Assembly: GCF_900174585.1 (NCBI RefSeq)
Contig: NZ_FWPT01000004.1
Coordinates: 1-64,000, forward strand
DNA from: Parendozoicomonas haliclonae
Lineage (GTDB): Bacteria > Pseudomonadota > Gammaproteobacteria > Pseudomonadales > Endozoicomonadaceae
DNA length: 64,000 bases
Direction of reading: 5' to 3'
This document shows, one piece after another, positions 18,195-26,593 of the stretch. Below the pieces are notes generated by a model. That model saw nothing but the letters and a program-made list of their open reading frames with translations. It did no database searches and was not told the DNA's origin. Positions within the stretch are counted from its first letter, which is position 1, and each line of letters begins with the position of its first letter. A program made the position numbers and the translations under genes.

Positions 18195-18905
18195 TTACCA
18201 GCTCACTCCTTTCAGAATGGCAAGAGAGCCGCAAACTGTACAAATTACTAAAATGCCCGGTCTCAAAAATCTGTCCCAGCGCTGCAAAGGCAATAGCCGG
18301 CACAAGAAATATCCCAGCAATACACCGGGAAGTAATGAGAAGGATTGCTTTATTTCTGGCAGGCCATACTTACCTGTCCAGCTCAAAGCAAGCAGGCTGA
18401 TAAAGCTGCCAAAAAGGAAAAAGCCCGCCATATTGGCGCGTAGATGCCCTGAAGCCTGGTTCTGCATCAGCAATGCCATGGGCGGCCCACCGACAGCCGT
18501 CGTGCTGCCAAATAAACCAGACACCATACCTGCGCAGAACATACTGACTTTCGTTGGTGCGATATTCACTTTGGAAACCGACACCACCACAGCCAGCAGA
18601 ACAATTACACCAACAATGATCGAGAGCTGTTCGTAATTCAGGAAGGTCAGCAGCCAGATACCAACGGCTGTTCCCGGTATCCGCCCCACAAGCGCACTGA
18701 CCAGACCTCTCAGATCAAGATCGTGCCGGTTGTGATAAACAGTCACCGACCCCTGAAGCATGGAACAAAAAATCAACGGCCCGGGAACCAGCTGTGGATC
18801 GAGCATGATCAACAGCGGTGCACATACAATAGCCAGACCAAAACCAAAGGCTGTTTGAACCGCAGCCCCCAGCATTACAGCCAGAGAAACCCAGAAATAA
18901 TCCAC
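18195..18905 (-). CDS. TauE/SafE family membrane permease
   Basis: 236 residues with about 7-8 hydrophobic helices. The family repeats are visible: GAAVQTAFGFGLAIVCAPLL near the N-terminus and SGLFGSTTAVGGPPMALL in the second half. The family moves small anions such as sulfite, sulfoacetate or taurine breakdown products; the substrate is not evident here. It is on the same strand as the heme operon, 69 bp after hmuV, and upstream of chaN. Confidence 0.85.
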   Translation of the reverse strand: MDYFWVSLAVMLGAAVQTAFGFGLAIVCAPLLIMLDPQLVPGPLIFCSMLQGSVTVYHNRHDLDLRGLVSALVGRIPGTAVGIWLLTFLNYEQLSIIVGVIVLLAVVVSVSKVNIAPTKVSMFCAGMVSGLFGSTTAVGGPPMALLMQNQASGHLRANMAGFFLFGSFISLLALSWTGKYGLPEIKQSFSLLPGVLLGYFLCRLLPLQRWDRFLRPGILVICTVCGSLAILKGVSW

Positions 18906-18974
18906 TACTACAACGTCCTGTCACTTATCAGTCCCGATAAGCTTCCTTCGTGGACATGACTGGATTAAAAGGTT

Positions 18975-19790
18975 TTAACCAGCAACCACCAATGGATAGC
19001 CATCTTTCGGATGGCGCATGATACAGACTTCAATATCCAGCAGTCGTTGCAATAGGTCAGGTTTTAGCACGTCATCGGCTGTGCCATTGGCTTCAATACG
19101 TCCGGCACACAACATAACCAGACGATCGGCATACTGGCTGGCCAGGTTCAGGTCATGGAGGATCACCACAACCGCAACATTCTGTTTGGCAAACTCGCGG
19201 GCAATAGAAAGCGTTTTATGTTGGTGGGCCGGATCAAGGGCTGAGGTCGGCTCATCCAACAGCAGTACGCGCTGACCGTCTTCAGGCTGATCCCAAATCT
19301 GAACCAGGACTCGAGCCAGATGAACGCGCTGCTTTTCACCACCAGAAAGGTTGGTATAACTGCGCTCAACCAGATGGGAGGCATCAACCATTTCCAGGGC
19401 TTTATCAACAATAGCGTTGTTCTCTTCACGACTTGATTTGCATGGGGAGCGCCCCAGCAAAACAACTTCACGAACCGAGAACGGAAAGTTCAAAGTGGAC
19501 GACTGTGGAAGTATGCCAAGAGTCAGGGCTTTCTTGCCCAGATCCCAGTCACCAATGGCAGTACCATTCAAAAGTACATGACCTTCATCAGGCGACATCT
19601 CGTCTGTAATCGCCCGGAACAATGTCGATTTACCTGCCCCGTTTGGTCCCAGCAAAGCAACAACTTCGCCGGGGCGAGCCTGGAAAGAGACATCATCAAG
19701 CAGCTTGCGGCCGCTACGAATCACGGTGACGTTTTTAACATCCAAAGCCAGATGGTCGGACAGTGTCTGGTTATTACTGGTCATATCCAT
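18975..19790 (-). CDS. hmuV: heme ABC transporter ATP-binding protein
   Basis: 271 residues from the ATG at 19790, which overlaps the hmuU stop (TAATG). Walker A is GPNGAGKST, the signature LSGGEKQR, Walker B VLLLDEPTS, and the H-loop HD is in VVVILHDLNLA. These are typical of HmuV/HutD, which powers heme passage from periplasm to cytoplasm. It is the last transporter gene of the tonB-exbB-exbD-hmuTUV operon. Confidence 0.94.
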   Translation of the reverse strand: MDMTSNNQTLSDHLALDVKNVTVIRSGRKLLDDVSFQARPGEVVALLGPNGAGKSTLFRAITDEMSPDEGHVLLNGTAIGDWDLGKKALTLGILPQSSTLNFPFSVREVVLLGRSPCKSSREENNAIVDKALEMVDASHLVERSYTNLSGGEKQRVHLARVLVQIWDQPEDGQRVLLLDEPTSALDPAHQHKTLSIAREFAKQNVAVVVILHDLNLASQYADRLVMLCAGRIEANGTADDVLKPDLLQRLLDIEVCIMRHPKDGYPLVVAG

Positions 19791-20842
19791 TACCCGATCC
19801 GGCCTCTCTGTTTCCACAGCAGGGACATAAAGAATGGTGCACCCAACAGCGCAGTCACGATACCGATAGGCAGCTCAGCCGGGCTGACCACAATGCGCGC
19901 GAGAACATCAGCAATCAGCAGCAAAGAACCACCGAGCAATGCCGATGCCGGCATCAGGTAACGGTGATCCGGGCCAATCGTCATACGTACCAGATGCGGT
20001 ACAACAAGACCCACAAAGCCAATCATGCCGGAGATAGAAACCGCGACACCAACACCCAAAGCGGTCATGGTGATCAGACGAATCTTCAGGCGCTGAACAT
20101 GGAAGCCAAGATGGCGGGCTTCCGATTCACCCAGCAGCAGAGCATTCAGACCACGGGCGTGGGAGATCAGACCAACCTGCAAAGCCAGCATGATAGGAAT
20201 AATAAAGACCAGCTGTTCCCAGCTTGCTCCACCCAGACTACCCATCTGCCAGAAGGTCAGGTTACGCAGCATAGTGTCGTCAGCCACGTAATTCAGAATA
20301 CCCATGCCGGCACCACTCAAAGCACCTATGGCAATACCAGCCAGCAGCATGGTGGCAACAGAGGTGCCATTATTCGTGGTACCAATTTTGTAGACGGCGA
20401 TCGTGGTTATAAAACCACCCACAAAAGCCAGGAATGGAACGGTATAAACCTGCAGAGTGGCAACCATAACCACCGGCAGCATACCTGTGAGAACAATGCC
20501 AACACCTGCGCCCAACGCCGCACCACTGGAAACACCGATAATGCTTGGATCAGCCAGCGGGTTACGGAACAGCCCCTGCATCGCACCGCCACAGGCAGCA
20601 AGCGTGCTGCCAACAATCACACCAAGCAGAGTTCTTGGTAAGCGAATAACTTCAACAACCATCCAGGCCTGCATCTGCTCTTCAGCATTGGCAACATCCA
20701 TGCCCAGCCAGTTTTGAACCAGGCCAATAAAGTTGTCGAGGGATACCGGTACAGACCCTGTCACAATGGACAGGGCCATGGTGACAGGCAACAGGATAGC
20801 CAGCCCGAGAATAAACAACCGGACCTTGCGCTCTCTTTCCAT
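19790..20842 (-). CDS. hmuU: heme ABC transporter permease (FecCD family)
   Basis: 350 residues with about 9-10 transmembrane helices and the FecCD-family motifs LPRTLLGVIVGSTLAACG (about residue 52) and RNPLADPSIIGVSSGAALGA. It forms the membrane channel with HmuV. It is 73 bp downstream of hmuT and overlaps hmuV. Confidence 0.94.
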   Translation of the reverse strand: MERERKVRLFILGLAILLPVTMALSIVTGSVPVSLDNFIGLVQNWLGMDVANAEEQMQAWMVVEVIRLPRTLLGVIVGSTLAACGGAMQGLFRNPLADPSIIGVSSGAALGAGVGIVLTGMLPVVMVATLQVYTVPFLAFVGGFITTIAVYKIGTTNNGTSVATMLLAGIAIGALSGAGMGILNYVADDTMLRNLTFWQMGSLGGASWEQLVFIIPIMLALQVGLISHARGLNALLLGESEARHLGFHVQRLKIRLITMTALGVGVAVSISGMIGFVGLVVPHLVRMTIGPDHRYLMPASALLGGSLLLIADVLARIVVSPAELPIGIVTALLGAPFFMSLLWKQRGRIG

Positions 20843-20915
20843 TAGTCTTTCGCTACTTAACTGTTCTATTAACGGGCATCTATTAACAAGGGCCAGGACT
20901 GACTAGCGTAAATGC

Positions 20916-21767
20916 TTAGCGGGTATAGACGTCCTGGGCCAGCTTCAGCGCCACATCACCGATACGAGGGCTAAGTCCGCCCATCAGGGTTGTGTCATCA
21001 ACAGCGATTACAGTGCCATTTTTACCAGCGGGTGTCGCCTGAATACCAGGAAGCAATTTCAGGATACCAGCCACGGAACCTGCGTTATTAAATGTGCTGT
21101 TACCAACAACAATAACATCCGGAGCCATGGTCAGCAGGGATTCTGCAGATACCGGCTTGTAACCAGGGAAGGAAACCTTGGCCGGGTTCTGGCCGCCAGC
21201 CAGTTCGATCAAAGCATTTGCAGCCGTGTTATTACCTGCCAACAGTGGCGTACCACCGTGAGCCATCATAAAGATGATTTTCTGAGGCTTGCCGGACTTA
21301 TCCTTGGCCGCTTTGGCCAGATCAGCAGCTTCATTCAGCTTCTTCTCTACACTTGCCCAAAGTTCTTTACCCTTCTCTTCGGAAGCGAAGGTTTTTGCAA
21401 GTTCAGTAATACGGGCTTCCAGACCTTCCAGCTGGTAGCCACCCGGCAGAGTGGTTACGGCAACACCGGCTTTTTCCAGATGCTCCAGAACAACCGGAGG
21501 CCCCATATCGTCAGTACCGATAATCCGATCCAGTTTCAGGGACAGCAGACCTTCGGAAGACAGCTGACGGTGATAACCCACCTTCTTAATATCAGCTCCT
21601 TCGGTTGTCTTACTGGCATCATCCGCACCAATAATTTTGTCGCCCTGGCCAAGTGCATAAACAATTTCTGTTACGCCCGGACCAATGGTTACCAGTCTTT
21701 CGGCCTGCGCCTGCACTGCTGCAGCACACAGACAAAAAGTGGCCGCAATCTTGGTCATTTTTTTCAT
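20916..21767 (-). CDS. hmuT: periplasmic heme-binding protein
   Basis: 283 residues from the ATG at 21767, which overlaps the exbD stop (TAATG). The signal peptide (1-22, KIAATFCLCAAAVQAQA) is followed by a periplasmic binding-protein domain typical of HmuT/HutB: RLVTIGPGVTEIVYALGQGDKIIGADD, then the GGTPLLAGNNTAANALIELAG stretch. It delivers heme to HmuUV. Confidence 0.92.
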   Translation of the reverse strand: MKKMTKIAATFCLCAAAVQAQAERLVTIGPGVTEIVYALGQGDKIIGADDASKTTEGADIKKVGYHRQLSSEGLLSLKLDRIIGTDDMGPPVVLEHLEKAGVAVTTLPGGYQLEGLEARITELAKTFASEEKGKELWASVEKKLNEAADLAKAAKDKSGKPQKIIFMMAHGGTPLLAGNNTAANALIELAGGQNPAKVSFPGYKPVSAESLLTMAPDVIVVGNSTFNNAGSVAGILKLLPGIQATPAGKNGTVIAVDDTTLMGGLSPRIGDVALKLAQDVYTR

Positions 21768-22186
21768 TATTCTTTCTCCATCAAGATACTGGCTGCCGGC
21801 CACTGCTGTCCCTGCAAAAAGCTGAGCAGCTGTACCAGACGTTCCATCGGTACGTTGCGGTCACCGGCAATAACAACTTGCAAATCCGGGTTTTCAGCAC
21901 GGGCAGCAATCAGTTCTGCACTGAGCTCTTCCCAGCTGTTGTATGGTTTTCCTTCCAGTCCCCAGCCTGCGCCGTCATTCGTCAGAGACACAGTCACAGT
22001 TTTAGTTTCCTCAACAGCCTCGGCACGCTCTGCTCCCTGGGTCGGGAGGTCCACAGGAAGAGCCAGCGGTGCTACGTTGGCGCTGAGCATCAGAAACACC
22101 AGTACGATAAATATGACATCAAGAAGTGGTGTCAGATCCGCCAGCAAAGATGGCTGGCTGGCAGAATCATCAGAAACCCGGATCAT
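21767..22186 (-). CDS. exbD: ExbD/TolR family energy-transducing protein
   Basis: 139 residues. One N-terminal membrane helix carries the essential Asp in LTPLLDVIFIVLVFLML (about residue 25), followed by a periplasmic domain. With ExbB it uses the proton gradient to energise TonB. Overlaps the exbB stop by 4 nt and the hmuT start by 3 nt, so the three are translationally coupled. Confidence 0.93.
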   Translation of the reverse strand: MIRVSDDSASQPSLLADLTPLLDVIFIVLVFLMLSANVAPLALPVDLPTQGAERAEAVEETKTVTVSLTNDGAGWGLEGKPYNSWEELSAELIAARAENPDLQVVIAGDRNVPMERLVQLLSFLQGQQWPAASILMEKE

Positions 22187-22902
22187 GCTGCAATCGGCTC
22201 CCGGGGAGTGATGCTTTTCACATTCTTACTGTTGTCGCCTTTCTTCGGCTGGCTAAAGCTGCCATCGCCGGAATCAACGCCCTGAATCAGCAGATTCACG
22301 TGGTTCAGGACAAACTCCAGACGACCAATGTAATGGTTGGCCCAAAGAGTCAGGCCCTGGCTGGCACCCAATGCCGGAATAGCAATAATCAGACCGTAAG
22401 CGGTGGTGTACATAGCGGCAAACAGACCATCAGCCAGAACGGCCGGAGTTACCGGACCAGTGGTCACGGCCATACCTTTAAACATGGTGATCATACCCAG
22501 CACAGTACCGAGCAGGCCGACCATCGGCGCGATAGTTCCGATCAGCATCAGCACACGCAGACCGGCATGCATACGCTGACGGTGCTTCAGCAACCAGATG
22601 GAAGCGACTTCTTCACGAACACTCTTCTCGCAGTTGGCGTGACTCAGCAGAACACCAACGCCCTGGTGTAGGCAGTGCTTTTGCTGGCAGAAGCTGTCTG
22701 CCTTGCCCTGACAGCTGCACAGATCCTGACCAGCACGAAAATCCTGCAGTTCAGTAAACAACTGACGTACACGTGCCTTACCGATATTCGGCTGCAGAGT
22801 AAAAGTCACCAGACGTTCAATGATAATGGCCAGAGTAATCACCGACAGAATAATCAGTGGAATGCCCACAACGCCTAACTGACTAAAAATCTCTTCGAAC
22901 AT
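22183..22902 (-). CDS. exbB: ExbB/TolQ family proton channel protein with cysteine-rich loop
   Basis: 239 residues with three membrane segments (about 10-30, 115-140, 155-180) and the MotA/TolQ/ExbB core TIAPMVGLLGTVLGMITMFKG. The cytoplasmic loop between helices 1 and 2 contains five cysteines at residues 62, 64, 72, 77 and 91 (CSC, two spaced Cys, NC), which is unusual for ExbB and could bind metal or respond to redox. It couples proton flow to TonB. Confidence 0.92.
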   Translation of the reverse strand: MFEEIFSQLGVVGIPLIILSVITLAIIIERLVTFTLQPNIGKARVRQLFTELQDFRAGQDLCSCQGKADSFCQQKHCLHQGVGVLLSHANCEKSVREEVASIWLLKHRQRMHAGLRVLMLIGTIAPMVGLLGTVLGMITMFKGMAVTTGPVTPAVLADGLFAAMYTTAYGLIIAIPALGASQGLTLWANHYIGRLEFVLNHVNLLIQGVDSGDGSFSQPKKGDNSKNVKSITPREPIAA

Positions 22903-22955
22903 TTGCTTCTCCCGAAAGTCCGAAACTCTTTCTAAATTTATTGAATCGCTGATGA

Positions 22956-23708
22956 TCAGCCATTCAATTCAAATGCGACGGGTACCTGGACCCTTGATTT
23001 CACCGCTCTTGCACCAACCAGACGGGGCTGAAAGTCCCACTTGGCCACGGCTTTGAGCGCGGCCCTGTCCAGCAGAGGAAAACCGGAAGATTCGAGAACC
23101 TTTATCTCCAGAATTTCGCCTTCCTCATCTACCAGCGCTTCAACCATAACCACACCCTGTTGATTCCGGCGCTGGGCTTTGCGCGGGTAATCCGGTGGCG
23201 ATGGCGGATTCCTGAAAGCCGGCTCGGTAACGATTGGAATCTCATCCAATCCCGGTTCCGCCTGCTGTTGAGTAGAGGACGCAACCGGCGTCGGCTCTAC
23301 TGGCTTTGGTTCAGGCTTAGGCTCCGGTTTTGGTTCAGGCTCCGGCTCTTTCTCGGCAACCTTTAACTCAGCCTTTTCTACAATTTCCGGCTCTGGGAGC
23401 GGTTTCGGTTCCTCTTTGGGAACGGGTTCCGGCTCTGGCTCGGGCGGTGTTTCCTCAACAACCGGTTCTGGCTGAGGCTCGGGTTCCGGTTGGGGAGCCA
23501 CTTCTGCAAGCTGGGTAAAGCTCAGATTCACCGGTGCAGAAAATGATCCGCTGCTTAACGTCAGTTGGTCTTGCGGCTTCTCTGGCCAGAGCAGGACAGC
23601 ACCTGCGTGAACCGCTATAGAGCACAGCACGACAGCCAAACCTTTTGCCCAACCGTCTTCAAATAAACGGGAAAAAACTCCAGACTGCTTCACTCTTGCT
23701 ATGCTCAT
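22956..23708 (-). CDS. tonB: TonB energy transducer
   Basis: 250 residues. The N-terminal membrane anchor contains the SxxxH motif (SIAVH) that couples to ExbB/ExbD. A long Pro-Glu/Pro-Lys spacer (about 70-150, EPEPEP and KPEPKP repeats) spans the periplasm, and the C-terminal TonB domain (YPRKAQRRNQQGVVMVEALV...) contacts outer-membrane receptors. It is first in the heme operon, divergent from the heme receptor. Confidence 0.95.
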   Translation of the reverse strand: MSIARVKQSGVFSRLFEDGWAKGLAVVLCSIAVHAGAVLLWPEKPQDQLTLSSGSFSAPVNLSFTQLAEVAPQPEPEPQPEPVVEETPPEPEPEPVPKEEPKPLPEPEIVEKAELKVAEKEPEPEPKPEPKPEPKPVEPTPVASSTQQQAEPGLDEIPIVTEPAFRNPPSPPDYPRKAQRRNQQGVVMVEALVDEEGEILEIKVLESSGFPLLDRAALKAVAKWDFQPRLVGARAVKSRVQVPVAFELNG

Positions 23709-23757
23709 TTGTCCTTGAACAGACTGTCCAGCAGTCTAATTTTTGCGACAATATCAA

Positions 23758-23779
23758 AAATGAGAATGATTTGCATTTG
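23758..23779 (-). promoter_or_regulatory. Fur-box-like operator of the tonB-heme operon
   Basis: AAATGAGAATGATTTGCATTT lies about 50 bp upstream of the tonB start and resembles the Fur consensus on both halves. It probably represses tonB-exbBD-hmuTUV when iron is plentiful. Confidence 0.65.
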
Positions 23780-23837
23780 ACTTCAATCAAATTTTTCTCA
23801 ATTGCGTTAACTGCGTAACTGACCGCCTTAAATATAC

Positions 23838-23885
23838 AAACACAAATGCGAACGATTTGCATTTGTGTTTTTGTCTATTTATAGT
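23838..23885 (+). promoter_or_regulatory. heme-receptor promoter with Fur-like operator
   Basis: A perfect 12-bp inverted repeat (23838-23849 with 23859-23870, 9-bp spacer; half site ACAAATGC/GCATTTGT) overlaps the -35 TTGCAT (23857-23862). A 17-bp spacer leads to the -10 TATAGT (23880-23885), and the start codon follows about 105 bp downstream at 23991. The core AATGCGAACGATTTGCATT matches Fur-type boxes. Confidence 0.7.
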
Positions 23886-23990
23886 TCGCGCCCAACAGGT
23901 TCTTTCGGTCGGGATAGCCGGAGTGCATGGATGCGGGCCTGTGTTAATGAAAAAGCTTCTAAAAAAAAGCACAAACACACAGGATTAAGA

Positions 23991-26159
23991 ATGAACTTCC
24001 GGGCATCACCACTGGCAATCGCCATCACTGCGGCCATAAGCGCTACCCCTGCTATCGCTGAAACCACAGAACGTGATTCTGCAACGCTGCTTAACCAGGT
24101 GACTGTCACAGCTACCCGTACTGAGCAACAGTTGAAAGACGTCGCCAGCAGCGTAACTGTTATCGACAGCGAGCAAATTGAGAATCGCCACGTAAAAGAC
24201 ATCAGCGATCTGGTGCGTTATGAGCCTGGCGTTTCCGTATCTGGTGATACCCGTACCGGCCCTGGTGACTTCACCATTCGGGGGATGTCCGGAAACCGCG
24301 TTAAGATCATCACTGACGGTGTCAGCCAGGCAAACAATTTCCAGCTTTCCCTGACCCGTTATATCAATGCTGCCAGAAATTTTGTTGATACAGATTCGTT
24401 GAAAGCCGCAGAAATTGTGAAAGGTCCTGCTTCCAGCCTCTATGGTAGTGATGCAATCGGTGGTCTGGTTGCGTTTCAGACCAAGGATCCTGCAGACATT
24501 CTCAAGCGCGATGGTGATCTGACCGCAGGTTTTGCCAAGGCCAGCTATAGCAGTGTAGACAAGGGCTTCACCGAAACCGTTTCTGTTGCCAACCGTTCCG
24601 GTCAGCTGGAATCCATGGTGCTGTATACCCGTCGTGACTCCCAGGAAACCGAAACCTACATTACCAATCAGGGTGATGTTTTTGGTGCGACCAAACGCGG
24701 TGAAGCCAACCCCGCCGATAACCGGGTGAACAACCTGCTGACCAAGGTTCAGTACCAGCTGAACGACAATCATCGTTTGGGCTTCACCGGTGAATACCAC
24801 GACACACTGTCAGAAGTGAAAGTCCGTGATGCTTCTGTAGACGGTACCACCTCCGATGACACCAAAGAGCGTTCGCGTATTGGCTTTGAGCACGACTGGG
24901 ACAATGCCGGCCTTGCAGCCTTTGACAGACTGCACTGGCAGCTAGACTGGCAGAAAACCACTACTGGCATGAAAACACTCGTACCGGCCTATGTTGCTGA
25001 TTACGGTTCTTTCCAGCGTCCGTACCCAGAGCGTGAGCAGGATTACAACTATGAAGAAAAAGGCTTCCAGCTGCATGCCCAGTTCAACAAAGAACTCGGC
25101 GCACATGGCCTGACCTACGGTATTCATGCGACTGATGACAAGGTAAGCAACAAGAGCGTTGAGACTAATCTGGAAGACGGCTCCATCAAGAACAAAGACT
25201 ACATCCCTGAAGTTTCCCGCAATGTTTACGGCGTATTTATTCAGGATGAATTCCAGGTTACCGATAAGCTGACCGTGACTCCGGGCGTACGTTACGACAA
25301 GTACAGCTACAAGCCTTCCCAGCGCGTTGACGGTATGAACTTCGAGGACAGCAGCGACAGCGCTGTTACCGGTCGCCTTGGCTCCGTTTACAAACTGGAC
25401 AACCAGTATTCTGTGTTTGCCCAGTTCAGTCAGGGCTTCCGTGCTCCGGATCTGATCGACATGTTCTACACCCTCGACAATGTCACTTATCTGATCCAGG
25501 GCAACCCTGACCTGAAACCGGAGAAGAGCAACTCCTTCGAGGCAGGTCTGCGTGGCGGCACACTGTACGGCGACTTTGAAATCACTGCCTTCTACAACCG
25601 TTACAAGGACTTTATCGACACGGTTGCAATTCAGGATCCGAAATACCCATGGGGCGTAACCCGTGCGGAAAACCTTCAGAAGGCCTGGATTAAAGGCGTG
25701 GAGCTGAAAGGTCAGGTGTTCCTGGATGAACTGGCTGATCAGCTGGACGGCTTTACTCTGAACGGTTCTGTTGCCTATGCCAAGGGTGAAGGTGAGGTGG
25801 ATAACAAGAAGAATCCTCTGAACTCTGTTGCACCTCTGACTGCTGTGATGGGTCTTGCTTTTGAAGCACCTGCCGGCAACTGGGGCAGCGAACTGTTGTG
25901 GACTGTTGTGAAAGGCAAGGATGAGTCCGACCTTTCCTCCTCTACTTCCTTTGAAGCGCCGGGCTACGGCGTGGTTGACCTGACTGCACACTACAAGCCG
26001 ACTGATGAAATCACTCTGCGTGCTGGTCTGTTTAACCTGACCGACAAGAAGTACTGGGCATGGGAAAGCGTCTCCAATGTTGCTCCTGGCAGCAATAACA
26101 TGGATCGCTTCACCAAGCCTGGCCGTCACTTCAACCTCAGCGCCAAGTACGAGTTCTAA
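23991..26159 (+). CDS. TonB-dependent heme/hemoglobin-type outer-membrane receptor
   Basis: 722 residues from the ATG at 23991 (AGGATTAAG upstream); a longer frame to 23865 would overlap the operator and is unlikely. A signal peptide (about 1-23) is followed by a TonB box-like QVTVTATR, a plug domain and a 22-strand barrel ending in aromatic F. It resembles the HutA/HmuR/hemoglobin-receptor family. The FRAP (QGFRAPDLIDMF) and NPDL (QGNPDLKPE) boxes are present, but no His lies between them, whereas classic heme receptors have one there. It is Fur-controlled and divergent from tonB. Confidence 0.9.
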   Translation: MNFRASPLAIAITAAISATPAIAETTERDSATLLNQVTVTATRTEQQLKDVASSVTVIDSEQIENRHVKDISDLVRYEPGVSVSGDTRTGPGDFTIRGMSGNRVKIITDGVSQANNFQLSLTRYINAARNFVDTDSLKAAEIVKGPASSLYGSDAIGGLVAFQTKDPADILKRDGDLTAGFAKASYSSVDKGFTETVSVANRSGQLESMVLYTRRDSQETETYITNQGDVFGATKRGEANPADNRVNNLLTKVQYQLNDNHRLGFTGEYHDTLSEVKVRDASVDGTTSDDTKERSRIGFEHDWDNAGLAAFDRLHWQLDWQKTTTGMKTLVPAYVADYGSFQRPYPEREQDYNYEEKGFQLHAQFNKELGAHGLTYGIHATDDKVSNKSVETNLEDGSIKNKDYIPEVSRNVYGVFIQDEFQVTDKLTVTPGVRYDKYSYKPSQRVDGMNFEDSSDSAVTGRLGSVYKLDNQYSVFAQFSQGFRAPDLIDMFYTLDNVTYLIQGNPDLKPEKSNSFEAGLRGGTLYGDFEITAFYNRYKDFIDTVAIQDPKYPWGVTRAENLQKAWIKGVELKGQVFLDELADQLDGFTLNGSVAYAKGEGEVDNKKNPLNSVAPLTAVMGLAFEAPAGNWGSELLWTVVKGKDESDLSSSTSFEAPGYGVVDLTAHYKPTDEITLRAGLFNLTDKKYWAWESVSNVAPGSNNMDRFTKPGRHFNLSAKYEF

Positions 26160-26181
26160 GCATTTAAGCTCAGAGCTTTTC

Positions 26182-26216
26182 TACCGCCCCGCTCTTATGA
26201 GCCGGGCGGTTTTCTC
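26182..26216 (+). terminator. terminator of the heme receptor gene
   Basis: ACCGCCC-(CGCTCTTATGAGC)-CGGGCGGT followed by TTTCT, about 25 bp past the stop codon. Confidence 0.85.
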
Positions 26217-26259
26217 GTTATACTCGCCACATCAAAAGAACAGTGGCAGAGGGACTCCC

Positions 26260-26580
26260 ATGCATAAGCTTTGTGCGGTCAGCGATATTACCGAACCAGG
26301 CAGCAAAGGTTTTAACAGCACACCCAAGGGGCCTGTCTTTGCCGTACGCTTTGATGGACAGGTTTATGTTTACGCCAATGTCTGCCCACACCTCAGCGTT
26401 AACCTGGAATGGCAGGAAGATAAGTTTCTTGATCAGGAAGACCGGCTGATTCAGTGCTGCATGCACGGTGCACTGTTCCGGATAGAAGACGGGGTTTGCC
26501 TGTTTGGGCCCTGTGAAGGAGATTCTCTGACCGCCATTCCCCATGTTGTGGAAAATGGCGATCTTTATCTGGCGGACTAA
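26260..26580 (+). CDS. Rieske-type [2Fe-2S] ferredoxin-like protein
   Basis: 106 residues from the ATG at 26260 (MHKLCAVSDITEPG). The two Rieske half-sites are CPH (YANVCPHLSVNL) and CxxHG (CCMHGALF), giving the Cys2-His2 ligands. Small stand-alone Rieske proteins transfer electrons, often to oxygenases; no oxygenase is nearby. Convergent with chrA. Confidence 0.85.
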   Translation: MHKLCAVSDITEPGSKGFNSTPKGPVFAVRFDGQVYVYANVCPHLSVNLEWQEDKFLDQEDRLIQCCMHGALFRIEDGVCLFGPCEGDSLTAIPHVVENGDLYLAD

Positions 26581-26593
26581 ACGTTAACGGCCC

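Noticed and set aside
23330-23520. Repeats in tonB that might be a CRISPR or tandem array.
   Set aside because: They encode the Pro-Glu/Pro-Lys spacer typical of TonB.
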